A stretch of 34,496 bases of DNA, taken from Burkholderiaceae bacterium. GTDB taxonomy: Bacteria; Pseudomonadota; Gammaproteobacteria; Burkholderiales; Burkholderiaceae_E. The position numbers and the translations under genes are program-made. Below the pieces are notes generated by a model. The model searched no databases, had not been told where the DNA came from, and saw nothing but the letters and a program-made list of their open reading frames with translations. Positions 1 through 9,436 of this stretch are shown piece after piece (position 1 is the stretch's first letter; the number at the start of each line of letters is the position of its first letter). The stretch lies in the NCBI GenBank assembly GCA_024643785.1, contig JAHEMI010000017.1:1-34496 (forward strand), given 5' to 3'.

Positions 1-37
1 TAGTAGACGCAGAGGTCGCGCACTGTGAGCAGCGCGC

Positions 38-41
<4 letters not shown>
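1..41 (-). CDS. livF: LivF ATPase, N-terminal fragment
   Basis: This is the first 13 codons of a gene that runs off the left edge. Reading the minus strand from the GTG at 41-39 gives MSALLTVRDLCVY, the usual opening strand of a LivF ATP-binding subunit. The GTG overlaps the TGA stop of livG (38-40) in a GTGA arrangement, so the two genes are probably translationally coupled. Its place after livH-livM-livG is where livF normally sits. It would be the second ATPase of the branched-chain/organic-acid importer. No catalytic motif falls inside the window, so the call rests on context and the short N-terminus. Confidence 0.75.
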
Positions 42-767
<726 letters not shown>

Positions 768-775
<8 letters not shown>

Positions 776-1820
776 CATCGCGCCCGCCCTTGACCTCGAG
801 TTCGGCGCGACTGCGCGCAAAGCCCAGTCGGCGCGCGAGCGCCGGCCAGATGCCGTGGGGCATGAACATGATCGATAGCGCCAGTGCCACCCCGTAGATG
901 ATCTGCTTGACCCCGGGAATCTCGAGGTCGAAAGCCTCGAGGGCGTGGGTGATGCCCTCGGAGAGCAGGGTCAGCAGCGCCGCCCCGAGCACCGGCCCGA
1001 ACAGCGTTCCGATGCCGCCGATGATCGGCGCCAGGATGATCTCGATCGAACGTCCCATCGCGAAGATCTGCTCGGGGAACAGGTTGTTGTAGTAGAAGGC
1101 GTAGAAGACGCCCGCCAGCGCGGTCAGTCCGGCCGAGATCTGGACTGCGAACATCTTGTAGCGGAAGGTATTGACCCCGGCGGCGCGGGCCGCCTCCTCG
1201 TTGTCGCGAATGGCCCGGAAGTAGAAGCCGGCGCGGCTGCGCAGCAGCCAGGCGGAGAGCAGGAACGCGATCACCGTCAGGCCGAGCGCCAGGTAGTAGA
1301 ACATCCACGGGCCGCCCCGCAGGTTGAGCCAGTCGCGCGTCCCGCCTGGCACCACCCGCAGGAAGAACCCGCCAGATCCGCCGACCCATTGGAAATGATC
1401 GAAACCGATCCTGGTGAACTCGGCAAACGCGATGGTGAGCAGCGCAAAGTAGGTGCCGCCGATGCCGAACCGGAACGCCAGCCAGCCGATCACCGAAGCG
1501 GCGAGCACGCACACCACGATGGCCACCAGCATCCCGATCCAGGGCACGATCGCAAAGTGCTGGTAGAGCGCCGCGGCGGTATAGGCGCCGAGCCCGACGT
1601 AGAGCGCGTGGCCCAGCGAGAGCTGGCCGCAGAACCCCATCATGATGTTCCACGCCAGCCCGACGAAGGCCAGGAACAGCACCATGATCATCACCGACAG
1701 CACGTAGCGGTCGGCGGCCAGGGGCACCGCCGCGAGCAGGACGAAGAGCGCGAGCAGCGCCAGGCGTGAGCGCGCCGGGGCATCGACCCAGACGGCGCGC
1801 AGCGAATGACGGATCGCCAT
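768..1820 (-). CDS. livM: Liv-type ABC importer, permease LivM
   Basis: This is an inner-membrane permease of 350 residues with many hydrophobic segments. The N-terminal part carries the family-typical stretch around GLAWNIMMGFCGQLSLGHA (residues ~54-72). The EAARAAGVN segment around residue 210 is the cytoplasmic EAA-like loop that contacts the ATPases. It begins 9 bases after livH ends and its stop overlaps the livG start, so it is co-translated with both. It forms the translocation channel together with LivH. The substrate cannot be read from the permease; the CoA ligase in the same operon suggests an aromatic or fatty acid rather than leucine, which is inference. Confidence 0.95.
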
Positions 1821-1829
1821 GGCCTGGCC

Positions 1830-2699
1830 CTAGCTGCGCTTGCCGAACAGGCCCTGGGGCCTGATCGCCAGCACCAGGATCAGCAGCGCGAACGAGAGCA
1901 TGCTCTTGGCCGAGGGCGTGATCAGCAGCCCGGCGACCGACTCGGAAACCCCGATCAGCACCCCGCCGGCCAGCGCCCCGACCATCGAGCCGAGACCGCC
2001 GATGATCACGATGATGAACGCCAGCAGCGTGTAGGACGGCCCCGAAGACGGCGTCACGTCGACGAGCAGCGTCAACAGCACCCCGGCCACGCCGACGCAG
2101 GCCGTCCCCAGTCCGAAGGTCAGCCCGTAGAGGTGCGGCACGTTGAGGCCGACAATGCGCGCCCCTGCGAGGTTGTCGGCGCAGGCCCGGATCGCCTTGC
2201 CGAAGCCGGTGAAGCGAAAGATCGCGAACAGCACCGCGCAGGCCGCGAGCGAGACCACCGCGCAGATCACCCGCACCTTGTCGACCAGCATCGAGCCGAT
2301 CTCGTAGGAGTCGAGCGAATAGTCGACCTGGACGTTGCGGGCGTCGGGACCGAAAGCCACCAGCAGCCCGTTGACCAGCACCAGCGCCACGGCCAGCAGC
2401 AGCATGAACTGGGAGTGCTCGGGGCGGTTGATGAAGGGGTTGATCAGGCCGCGCTGGAGCACGTAACCGAGCCCGAAGAAGGCCAGCGCCACCGGCACAA
2501 GCATCCACAAGGGGTCGACGCCGAAAGCGGCAAAGGAGATGACCGCGGCATACATCGCGACCGCCATCAGCTCGCCGTGGGCGAAGTTGACGATCCGCAC
2601 CACGCCGAAGATTACCGACAGGCCGAGCGCCATCAGGCCGTAGACCAGGCCGGTCAGCAAGCCGTTGAGGATGATGTTGAGGACTACTTCAAAGGGCAA
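1830..2699 (-). CDS. livH: Liv-type ABC importer, permease LivH
   Basis: This inner-membrane permease has 289 residues, a normal LivH length. The N-terminus has the family pattern LNGLLTGLVYGLMALGLSV followed by RIVNFAHGEL, and near the C-terminus GGLGSMVGALAGG. The start appears to be TTG at 2699 (MPFEVVLN); GGGA lies about 8 bases upstream and no in-frame ATG is better placed. A TTG start after a long stem-loop would fit low permease synthesis compared with the binding protein. livM follows after 9 bases. It is the partner of LivM in the channel. Confidence 0.94.
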   Translation of the reverse strand: MPFEVVLNIILNGLLTGLVYGLMALGLSVIFGVVRIVNFAHGELMAVAMYAAVISFAAFGVDPLWMLVPVALAFFGLGYVLQRGLINPFINRPEHSQFMLLLAVALVLVNGLLVAFGPDARNVQVDYSLDSYEIGSMLVDKVRVICAVVSLAACAVLFAIFRFTGFGKAIRACADNLAGARIVGLNVPHLYGLTFGLGTACVGVAGVLLTLLVDVTPSSGPSYTLLAFIIVIIGGLGSMVGALAGGVLIGVSESVAGLLITPSAKSMLSFALLILVLAIRPQGLFGKRS

Positions 2700-2747
2700 G
2701 GCAGGGATCCCGTGTTCTTGTGGCGCGCGGCGCCTGCACTCGCCGCG

Positions 2748-2779
2748 GGAGCGGGCCGGGAACTTCCCCGGCCCGCTCC
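2748..2779. repeat. 13-bp perfect stem-loop between binding-protein gene and livH
   Basis: Arms at 2748-2760 (GGAGCGGGCCGGG) and 2767-2779 are perfect inverted repeats around a 6-base loop. The minus-strand transcript has no T-run after the hairpin, so it is not a classical intrinsic terminator. It lies in the 119-base gap after the binding-protein stop codon and before livH. By analogy with other ABC operons it may protect the upstream message end or partly attenuate reading into the permease genes. Presence of the stem is direct observation; the role is inference. Confidence 0.75.
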
Positions 2780-2818
2780 GTGAGCTCGATCGTGCCGATT
2801 ATTGCCTGACCGCCGGAC

Positions 2819-4066
2819 TCAGCGGCGCTTGTCCCACGCCGGCACCGGGAATACCGGCGCCTTGACCGCCGCCGACTTCGGCAGGACGACCGTCGGCAGC
2901 CCGTCGCGGTTCTGGATGCAGGCCGAGGCAATCTGCGTGTTCTGGCCCTTGGCGTCGAAGCTGATCGGCCCACCGATCATCATCCGGTCGGCGATGTTGG
3001 TCTGGCGAATGGCATTCGCGAGCGCGGTGCCGTCGGTGCTGCCGGCGCGCTTGAACGCATCGGCGGCAATCATCAGCGCCTCGAAGGTGAAGCCGACGTT
3101 GAGCGCGTGGAACTGCAGGTTCTCCTTGGGAAACTGCTTCTTGAATGATGCTTCGACGCGCTGCGCCAGAGCCGCCTTGGGGTTGTACCAGGGGACGTTC
3201 GCGATGCAGAAGTCCGAATAGCGGTTGCCCAGCGCCTTGAAGAACTGGGCTTCGTACATCCCGGGCGATCCCGGGCTGATGATGCCCTGCGGCGACCAGC
3301 GCTGCTTGACCAGTTCGCGCACCAGCAGGATGGCGTCGTTCAGGCGGCTGACCAGCATGATGAAGTCGGCGTTGGTCGCCTTGGCCTTGGCCACCTCGAC
3401 CGAGAGGTCGCGCGCCGCCGGGTCGTAGGAGATCGTATCGACGACCTTGAACGGCAGGAAGTTGAGCGTCGGCAGGATTCCGCCGATGCCGCGCGCCATC
3501 GACTGCCCGAAGGTGTCGTTGACGTGCATGAACACCGCCGTGCGCGGCGCGGTGGCAGTGGCCTGGAAGAGGTCGCGCATCAGCGCCAGGCCGTTGCGGA
3601 TCAGGTCGACCGCGGTCGGGAAGTTGCGGAAGGTGTACTTGTAGCCCTGCTCGGTGATCTGGGGCGCGGCGGCAATGTTGATGACGAACGGGATCTTGCG
3701 CTGCTCGGCCACCTGGGCGATCGCCGAGGCGGCGCCGGAGTCGAACGGCCCGATCAGCAGCTGGGCACCGTCGTTGATGAGCTTCTCGGCCCGCGAGCGG
3801 GCCACCTCGACGTTGGTCTCGGTGTCGGCATTCATCAGTTCGATGTCGACCCCGAACATCTCGCGCAGCAGCGCCGGCGAAATGTCGGCGCCGAGCTGGC
3901 AGGACTGGCCGATGAAGGCCTGCACCCCCGACTTGGGCAGCAGCACCCCGACTTTCAGCTTCTTGCCCTGGGCGCTGACGATCGACGGCGCCAGCGCGGT
4001 GGTCGCTCCCACTGCGGCAGTGCCCGCCGCCAGACGGTTGAATTCCCGACGTGTAAAGTCATTCAT
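2819..4066 (-). CDS. Liv-type ABC importer, periplasmic binding protein (Tat-exported)
   Basis: This 415-residue protein is of the type I periplasmic binding fold (LivK/amide-urea-aromatic acid branch). The N-terminus has a twin-arginine motif, TRREF at residues 5-9, then a hydrophobic stretch and a cleavage-like VSA-Q near residue 31, so export by Tat is likely. The mature domain starts KLKVGVLLPKSG and contains LIGPFDSGAASAIA and VNDTFGQSMA, both usual in this family. The ATG at 4066 has a strong GAGGAG upstream; the open frame continues back into the ligase gene but that part is antisense-like noise. It lies 29 bases after the CoA ligase gene and is followed by a long hairpin. The ligand is unknown. 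Confidence 0.93.
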   Translation of the reverse strand: MNDFTRREFNRLAAGTAAVGATTALAPSIVSAQGKKLKVGVLLPKSGVQAFIGQSCQLGADISPALLREMFGVDIELMNADTETNVEVARSRAEKLINDGAQLLIGPFDSGAASAIAQVAEQRKIPFVINIAAAPQITEQGYKYTFRNFPTAVDLIRNGLALMRDLFQATATAPRTAVFMHVNDTFGQSMARGIGGILPTLNFLPFKVVDTISYDPAARDLSVEVAKAKATNADFIMLVSRLNDAILLVRELVKQRWSPQGIISPGSPGMYEAQFFKALGNRYSDFCIANVPWYNPKAALAQRVEASFKKQFPKENLQFHALNVGFTFEALMIAADAFKRAGSTDGTALANAIRQTNIADRMMIGGPISFDAKGQNTQIASACIQNRDGLPTVVLPKSAAVKAPVFPVPAWDKRR

Positions 4067-4095
4067 GCTCGTCTCCTCCTCAGCTCTCGGTTTGG

Positions 4096-5604
4096 TTATT
4101 TCTGCGTATCTGCTTCGGCTCTCAATACCCTCTTCAGAATCTTTCCGGTCGCGCTCTTGGGCAACTCTGCCACAATTTCCACCTGCGCAGGTACCTTGTA
4201 GCTGGCGATGTTGCGGCTGCAGTAGTCGATAACCTGCTCGGGCGTGACGCTCTGGCCGGCCTTGACCACCACCGCGACCGCGACCTGCTCGCCCTTGACC
4301 GGGTGCGGAACGCCATACACCGCCACTTCCTGCACTCCCGGAATCTTGTAGAGATACTGCTCGACCTCGGCCGGCCAGACCTTGAAGCCGGAGACGTTGA
4401 TCATGTCCTTGACCCGGTCGACGATGTAGACGAAACCCTCGTCGTCCATGCGCCCGATGTCGCCGGAGTGCAGCCAGCCGGTGCGCAGCGCCACGGCAGT
4501 GTCCTCCGGCCGCCCCCAGTAGCCCTGCATCACGCCGGGACCGCGGATCACGATCTCGCCCCAGGTGCCGTGCGGCACGGGCTTGTCCTGCTCGTCGAAG
4601 ATCGCCAGTTCGAAGCCCTCGATGGCGCGCCCGACCGAGCCGAAGCGGTGCTCCTCGAGGTCGTTGTAGCAGGCAAAGGGCGAACATTCGGTCAGCCCGT
4701 AACCCTCGAAGATCCGGCGGCCGAAGCGCTCGTGCCAGCGCCGCGAGATCTCCTCGGGCATGGTCGCCGCCGCCGACATCTCGTAGCGCAGGCTCGTGAG
4801 GTCGTAGCCCGAGAGATCGAGCGAGAGGAGCCCAATGAAGATCGTCGGCACCCCGAAGAACATGGTGATCTTCTCGTCGGCGACCGCCTTGAGCACGACG
4901 TCGGGGACGAAGCGCCGGAACAGCACCAGCGTCGCGCCGGCGAGCACGCAGGCGTTCATGATGTAGTTCTGGCCGTAGACGTGGAACAGCGGCAGGAAGC
5001 CGGCGAGCCGGTCGTCGGAACGGTAGCCCGAGTAGCGGGCGGCGCTCGCGACGTTGGAGTGCAGATTGGCCTGGGTCAGCGCCACGCCCTTGGGGAACCC
5101 GGTGGTTCCCGACGAGTAGAGCAGCGCTGCGGGATCATCGGCGGAGCGCTCGACCAGTTCGGCCGCGCCGCTCGCGCCGGCGATCCAGTCGTCGAAACCG
5201 GCCGTTCCTGCCGGCCGCTCGCCCGCTCCGGCGATCAGGCGCTGCTCGAGCGCCGCGCAATCGTCAGGCACGAAGCCGATCAGCTCGGCAGTGGTGACGA
5301 CCAGGCGCGCGCCGGAGTCGTCCAGCAGGTAGCGCACCTCCTCGGTCTTGAAGATCGAGTTGATCGACACCGGGACGGCGCCAATCGCCTGGATGCCATA
5401 GTAGGCGATCGGAAACTCGGGAACGTTGGGCAGGTAGATCGCCACCCGGTCTCCCGGGGCAATGCCGGCATCGGCCAGGGCTGCGCCAAAACGCCGGGCG
5501 CGGCGCGCCAGTTCCCCGTACGTGAGCGTTTCACCCTCGAATCGAATCGCAGGGCGCTCCGGCGTGGCCTGAGCGTGAGCCACCAGGTGTCGCGCGAGAT
5601 TCAT
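4096..5604 (-). CDS. Acyl/aryl-CoA ligase (AMP-forming, ANL superfamily)
   Basis: About 502 residues. It activates a carboxylic acid with ATP to an acyl-AMP and then to a CoA thioester. Visible motifs are the P-loop YSSGTTGFPKG (~residue 160), the GYGLTECSP adenylate motif, TGWLHSGDIG, the hinge VDRVKDMINVSGFKVWP, and the catalytic lysine in SATGKILKR (K488 by my count). Substrate specificity is not readable by eye; medium-chain, long-chain and aromatic acid ligases all look like this. The start is uncertain: ATG at 5604 is preceded immediately by a run of G that may serve as ribosome binding site, and an ATG at 5634 is also in frame. Its place inside a Liv-type importer operon suggests it traps the imported acid as CoA ester. 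Confidence 0.92.
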   Translation of the reverse strand: MNLARHLVAHAQATPERPAIRFEGETLTYGELARRARRFGAALADAGIAPGDRVAIYLPNVPEFPIAYYGIQAIGAVPVSINSIFKTEEVRYLLDDSGARLVVTTAELIGFVPDDCAALEQRLIAGAGERPAGTAGFDDWIAGASGAAELVERSADDPAALLYSSGTTGFPKGVALTQANLHSNVASAARYSGYRSDDRLAGFLPLFHVYGQNYIMNACVLAGATLVLFRRFVPDVVLKAVADEKITMFFGVPTIFIGLLSLDLSGYDLTSLRYEMSAAATMPEEISRRWHERFGRRIFEGYGLTECSPFACYNDLEEHRFGSVGRAIEGFELAIFDEQDKPVPHGTWGEIVIRGPGVMQGYWGRPEDTAVALRTGWLHSGDIGRMDDEGFVYIVDRVKDMINVSGFKVWPAEVEQYLYKIPGVQEVAVYGVPHPVKGEQVAVAVVVKAGQSVTPEQVIDYCSRNIASYKVPAQVEIVAELPKSATGKILKRVLRAEADTQK

Positions 5605-5698
5605 CTCCCCCCCATTGCGGCCATTGCGGGTCATCGCCCGCTGGTCTTGCTCTGGGCGCCACCATAACCGGGAAAGCCGGGTTTACGCCAATCTTTTT

Positions 5699-6367
5699 TT
5701 AGTTCGCCGGGGCGGAGCGGCCATTGGCGAGCAGGCAGGCGCGATCAGCTAACGCCCGGGCCAGTTCCTCGTTGGCATCGGCCAGCATGAGGGCCATCCC
5801 GCCGGCACGCAACGCGCGCAGTGCGCCGTAGACGAGGTCACGGGTCGGCTCGGCCAGTCCCTGGGTCGGTTCGTCAAGCAGCAACAGGCGCGGCGCACTC
5901 ATCAGGCAGCGCCCGATCGCGAGCAGTTGCTGCTCTCCGCCCGACATCGTCCCGGCGATCTGGGCGCGCCTTTCCGCGAGCTTGGGGAAGAGCCCGTAGA
6001 CCTGCTCGAAGAGTTCCGGTGCCCGGGCGCGGGCCCGGACGATGCTGGCGCCGGCCTTGAGATTGTCGGCCACGGTGAGCGCCGGGAAGATCTGGCGGCC
6101 TTCCGGAACCAGCACTATCCCGAGATTGCAGACCTTGGCCGAGCCGAGCCCGGCGATCTGGACGCCGTCGAAGCAAATCGTACCGCCCGCGGGCTTGACC
6201 AGGCCGGCGATGGCGGCCAGCAGCGTCGACTTGCCCGCGCCCTCGGCACCAAAGAGCGCCAGCGCCTCGCCGGCGGCGAGTTCCAGCGAAACCTCCTCGA
6301 GTACGACGTTGCGGCCATGGGCGACGCGCAGCCGGTCGACTGCCAGCAGAGTGGCGCGAGCGCTCAC
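5699..6367 (-). CDS. Short LivF-like ABC ATPase with altered switch region
   Basis: This 222-residue protein resembles LivF. It has Walker A (GAEGAGKST, 40-48), Q-loop region VPEGRQIFP, signature MSGGEQQ (141-147) and Walker B LLLLDEP. Two things differ from LivF. The switch segment, normally VEQN, reads ADAN (196-199), putting alanine at the H-loop position. The protein also ends about 8 residues after the LANG turn, so it lacks the usual ~20-residue C-terminal helix. The start is GTG at 6367, overlapping the transglycosylase TGA stop. Because a canonical livF begins at 41, this is a second, divergent ATPase in the same operon. It might be a degraded copy, a regulatory subunit or an alternative partner. 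Confidence 0.88.
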   Translation of the reverse strand: MSARATLLAVDRLRVAHGRNVVLEEVSLELAAGEALALFGAEGAGKSTLLAAIAGLVKPAGGTICFDGVQIAGLGSAKVCNLGIVLVPEGRQIFPALTVADNLKAGASIVRARARAPELFEQVYGLFPKLAERRAQIAGTMSGGEQQLLAIGRCLMSAPRLLLLDEPTQGLAEPTRDLVYGALRALRAGGMALMLADANEELARALADRACLLANGRSAPAN

Positions 6368-7014
6368 CGCGCCGCCGTGGCGACGCTCTTGCGCCGGTAT
6401 TTCCAGCGCTCCCAGGCCCGCTGCACCAGCTGCGGGTACTGAGCCTTGCCCAGGCTGCCGTTGTAGCGCCCAAGCGCCCGGAACAGGTTGCCGTTCTCGG
6501 TATCGAGGTAGTGGCGCAGGATCACCGCGCCGTAGCGCAGGTTGGTGCGCATCTGGAACAGTTCGGCGCGGTTGCCGTCTCCGAGCACGTCGACCCAGAA
6601 GGGCATCACCTGCATGTAGCCGCGGGCGCCGGCCGAGGACACCGCGTACTTGCGGAAATTGCTCTCGACCTCGATCAGCCCGAGCATCAGCTCGGGGTCG
6701 AGTCCGGCGCGCTGGGCCTCGTAGCGCACGGTCTTGAGGAAATCGACGCGCTGCTGGTAGCTTGGCTTCCAGCGCCGCGGCAACTTGGCCGACATCTGGT
6801 CAAGCCAGTCGACCTTCTCGCTGACCGAGGCGAAATGCGGTTCCGGATCGTCGTACTCGGCGACCGCGGCCGCCAGCGCGCTGCGCACCGACGCAGCCAT
6901 GGGTTCGTAGGCCTGTTCACCGGCGCGGGCAACGCCAGCGGCGCCCAGCGCCGCCGCCGCCAGCCCGATCACCAGCAGGCAGCTGGCGGCTATCGGGCGG
7001 AGGCGGCGCATCAT
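6364..7014 (-). CDS. Lytic murein transglycosylase (SLT domain)
   Basis: A 216-residue periplasmic protein that cleaves the MurNAc-GlcNAc bond of peptidoglycan to give 1,6-anhydro ends. The N-terminus is a signal sequence (RPIAASCLLVIGLAAAAL, cleavage near ARA-G). The SLT domain shows the catalytic glutamate in GLIEVESNF (E117), then SSAGARGYMQVMP, and AVILRHYLD and RYNGSLG motifs of the family. I chose the tandem ATGs at 7014/7011; the open frame extends back into proS without meaning. It begins 11 bases after proS ends, an arrangement I associate with betaproteobacteria, and overlaps the next ATPase gene by 4 bases. Confidence 0.93.
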   Translation of the reverse strand: MMRRLRPIAASCLLVIGLAAAALGAAGVARAGEQAYEPMAASVRSALAAAVAEYDDPEPHFASVSEKVDWLDQMSAKLPRRWKPSYQQRVDFLKTVRYEAQRAGLDPELMLGLIEVESNFRKYAVSSAGARGYMQVMPFWVDVLGDGNRAELFQMRTNLRYGAVILRHYLDTENGNLFRALGRYNGSLGKAQYPQLVQRAWERWKYRRKSVATAAR

Positions 7015-7025
7015 GGTGGCCCGGC

Positions 7026-8780
7026 TCAGCGACTGGGAATCAGCTCGCGCAGGCGCGCGCTCACCAGCGCGGCCACTTCCTCGACCGGGGCGGTGCTGTT
7101 GACCATGCCGCGCCGCTCGAGCAACTCGACCCGGCCTTCCTTGAGGCTGCGTTCGCCCACGGTGATGCGCAGCGGCACGCCGATCAGCTCCCACTCGGCA
7201 AACATCACTCCGGGACGCTCGTCGCGATCGTCGAGCAGGACGTCGGCACCGGCGGCGTTCAGCTCGGCGTAGATCAGGTCGGCTGCGGCGCGCACCGCCT
7301 CGGACTTGCGATAGCCCAGCGGCACGATCACCACCTCGAAGGGAGCGATCGGTGCCGGCCAGATGATGCCGCGCTCGTCGTGGTTCTGCTCGATCGCCGC
7401 TCCCAGCAGGCGGGTGACGCCGATGCCGTAGCAGCCCATCTCGATGAACTTGCTCTGCCCGTCGTCGTCGACGAAGGTCGCGCCCATCGATTCCGAGTAC
7501 TTGGTGCCAAGATAGAAAACGTGACCAACCTCGATGCCGCGCTGGATGGCGATGCTGCCCTTGCCGTCGGGCGAGGGGTCGCCGGCGCGCACGTTGCGGA
7601 TGTCGGCAACGATCGGCTCGGGAATGTCCCGGCCCCAGTTCGCCCCGGTGTAGTGGAAGTCGTCGGCGTTGGCGCCGCACACGAAGTCGTTCATGTTGGC
7701 CACCGTCCGGTCCGCGACCACGGTGACCGGGCGCAAGGTGCCGATCGGCCCCAGGTAGCCGGGCGGACAGCCAAAGGTCGCGATGATTTCTGCTTCGCTC
7801 GCAAAACGGAATCCTGCCAGCCCCGGAACCTTGCCGGCCTTGATTTCATTGAGGTCATGGTCGCCGCGCACCAGCAACAGCCAGATGTCGGCCCCGGCGA
7901 TCGCGCCCTGAGCGTCCCGGCGATCGACCGCCAGCACCAGCGACTTCACGGTGCGTGCCAGCGGCAGACCGAGGAGCTCGGCGACATCTTCGCACTTCGC
8001 GCGCCCCGGGGTGGCGGTCTTGGTGAGCGGCGCGCCCGCCGGCGCCCGTGCGGCGACGAGTGGCAGCGCCTCGGCCAGTTCGACGTTGGCGGCGAAATCC
8101 GATTCCGGGCAATAGGCGATCGCGTCCTCGCCGGTGTCGGCGATGACCTGGAACTCGTGGCTGGCCGAGCCGCCGATCGCCCCGGTGTCGGCGGCGACGG
8201 CGCGGAACTCCAGCGCCATGCGCTCGAAGGTGCGCTGGTAGGCGTCGAACATCGCCCGATAGCTGATGAGCGCGCTGGCGTGGTCCCGGTCAAACGAGTA
8301 GGCATCCTTCATGGTGAACTCGCGCCCCCGCATCACCCCGAACCGGGGGCGGCGCTCGTCGCGGAACTTGGTCTGGATGTGATAGAAATTCTTCGGCATC
8401 TGCCGGTAGCTGCGAATCTCCTGACGGGCAATGTCGGTAATCACCTCCTCGGAAGTCGGCTGAATGATGAAGTCGCGGCCGTGACGGTCCTTGATGCGCA
8501 GCAGTTCCGGACCGTATTTCTCCCAGCGCCCCGATTCCATCCACAGCTCGGCGGGCTGCACCACCGGCATCAGCAACTCGACCGCCCCGGCGCGGTTCAT
8601 CTCCTCTCTGATGATGCCCTCGATCTTGCGGATTACCCGCAGTCCCATCGGCAGGTAGTTGTAGACCCCTCCGGCGATGCGCTTGATCATTCCGGCGCGC
8701 GTCATCAGCTGGTGACTGACGATCTCGGCGTCGCCGGGGGCTTCCTTGAGGGTCGAAATGTGGAACCGTGATGCTTTCAT
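7026..8780 (-). CDS. proS: Prolyl-tRNA synthetase (bacterial type, with editing domain)
   Basis: 584 residues, the normal length for the bacterial ProS form with an inserted editing domain. It charges tRNA-Pro. Class II features are the N-terminal block [18 protein letters not shown], motif 2 around [18 protein letters not shown], and motif 3 [17 protein letters not shown]. The YbaK-like INS insertion lies between motifs 2 and 3 (roughly residues 230-390) and would hydrolyse mischarged Ala-tRNA-Pro. The C-terminal anticodon-binding domain begins near [11 protein letters not shown]. Start is ATG at 8780 with a weak ribosome site and a good promoter upstream (8806-8834). The gene heads the long minus-strand operon. 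Confidence 0.98.
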   Translation of the reverse strand: MKASRFHISTLKEAPGDAEIVSHQLMTRAGMIKRIAGGVYNYLPMGLRVIRKIEGIIREEMNRAGAVELLMPVVQPAELWMESGRWEKYGPELLRIKDRHGRDFIIQPTSEEVITDIARQEIRSYRQMPKNFYHIQTKFRDERRPRFGVMRGREFTMKDAYSFDRDHASALISYRAMFDAYQRTFERMALEFRAVAADTGAIGGSASHEFQVIADTGEDAIAYCPESDFAANVELAEALPLVAARAPAGAPLTKTATPGRAKCEDVAELLGLPLARTVKSLVLAVDRRDAQGAIAGADIWLLLVRGDHDLNEIKAGKVPGLAGFRFASEAEIIATFGCPPGYLGPIGTLRPVTVVADRTVANMNDFVCGANADDFHYTGANWGRDIPEPIVADIRNVRAGDPSPDGKGSIAIQRGIEVGHVFYLGTKYSESMGATFVDDDGQSKFIEMGCYGIGVTRLLGAAIEQNHDERGIIWPAPIAPFEVVIVPLGYRKSEAVRAAADLIYAELNAAGADVLLDDRDERPGVMFAEWELIGVPLRITVGERSLKEGRVELLERRGMVNSTAPVEEVAALVSARLRELIPSR

Positions 8781-8805
8781 GTGCAGGGTGCGCCTTGCGA
8801 GGGTC

Positions 8806-8834
8806 GTATAATCGAACGAATTCTAAAGTATCAA
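8806..8834 (-). promoter_or_regulatory. Predicted sigma70 promoter for proS
   Basis: On the minus strand there is TTGATA (8834-8829), a 17-base spacer, then TTATAC (8811-8806), about 25 bases before the proS ATG. Spacing is ideal and each hexamer matches four or five of six consensus bases. The element lies in the 65-base gap between divergent proS and rppH. Confidence 0.7.
8807..8812 (+). promoter_or_regulatory. Possible -10 box for rppH overlapping the proS -10
   Basis: A perfect TATAAT on the plus strand lies 33 bases upstream of the rppH ATG. I see no convincing -35 hexamer 16-18 bases before it, so activity is uncertain. It overlaps the proS -10 on the opposite strand almost exactly. 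Confidence 0.35.
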
Positions 8835-8845
8835 GGGGTTCGGCC

Positions 8846-9436
8846 ATGCTGGATCGTGACGGCTACCGACCCAACGTTGGCATTATTCTGATTAACGCAA
8901 GGAACGAGGTCTTCTGGGGAAAGCGGATCAGGGAGCATTCCTGGCAGTTCCCGCAAGGCGGAATCCAGCGCGGCGAGTCGCCCGAACAGGCGATGTACCG
9001 CGAGTTGCAGGAGGAAGTCGGGCTGACCAGGGAGCAGGTGCGCATCCTCGGACGGACGCGTGACTGGTTGCGCTACGACGTGCCCGAGCACTGGGTGCGG
9101 CGCGAATGGCGCGGCCACTACCGCGGACAGAAGCAGATCTGGTTCCTGCTGCAACTGACGGGCCGCGACAGCGAAGTCGACTTGCGCGCTTCGGGGCACC
9201 CGGAATTTGATGCCTGGCGTTGGAATGACTATTGGGTGCCGCTGGAAGCGGTGATCGAGTTCAAACGCGAGGTCTATCGCAACGTGCTCCAGGAACTGTC
9301 GCGCTTTCTGCTCAACTTCGGGGACGGCGGCGGCCCGGCGCGTTCCGGCCGACGCACCGGCAACCGGCGGCCGCGCCGCCAGGAAGGCGCGCCGAGTCTG
9401 GAGCCGAGCGGGAATCTGCCGCCCGATCAGTCATGA
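8846..9436 (+). CDS. rppH: RNA pyrophosphohydrolase RppH (Nudix)
   Basis: 196 residues. RppH removes pyrophosphate from the 5' end of mRNA and so triggers RNase E-dependent decay. The Nudix box is intact at residues 38-60, from GGIQRGE to REL-EEVGL, with the metal-binding glutamates present. The preceding WQFPQ and the start [12 protein letters not shown] are diagnostic of the family. A basic, proline-rich tail follows residue ~155, as is common in betaproteobacterial forms. The ATG at 8846 has AAGGGG upstream; the frame is open further back to 8768 but that part overlaps proS. Its stop overlaps the next ATG. Confidence 0.97.
   Translation: MLDRDGYRPNVGIILINARNEVFWGKRIREHSWQFPQGGIQRGESPEQAMYRELQEEVGLTREQVRILGRTRDWLRYDVPEHWVRREWRGHYRGQKQIWFLLQLTGRDSEVDLRASGHPEFDAWRWNDYWVPLEAVIEFKREVYRNVLQELSRFLLNFGDGGGPARSGRRTGNRRPRRQEGAPSLEPSGNLPPDQS

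Noticed and set aside
1806-2783. 325-codon plus-strand frame rich in H, Q, R and D
   Set aside because: It is the reverse complement of livH and shows the composition typical of antisense shadow frames.
4067-4687. N-terminal extension of the binding-protein frame
   Set aside because: It lies out of frame inside the CoA ligase gene, while the ATG at 4066 has a strong ribosome site and a Tat signal peptide.
5660-5700. Weak hairpin followed by a T-run, looking like a plus-strand terminator
   Set aside because: No plus-strand gene ends here and the stem is only about four pairs with a mismatch. The A-run on the minus strand is just the stop-codon context of the LivF-like gene.
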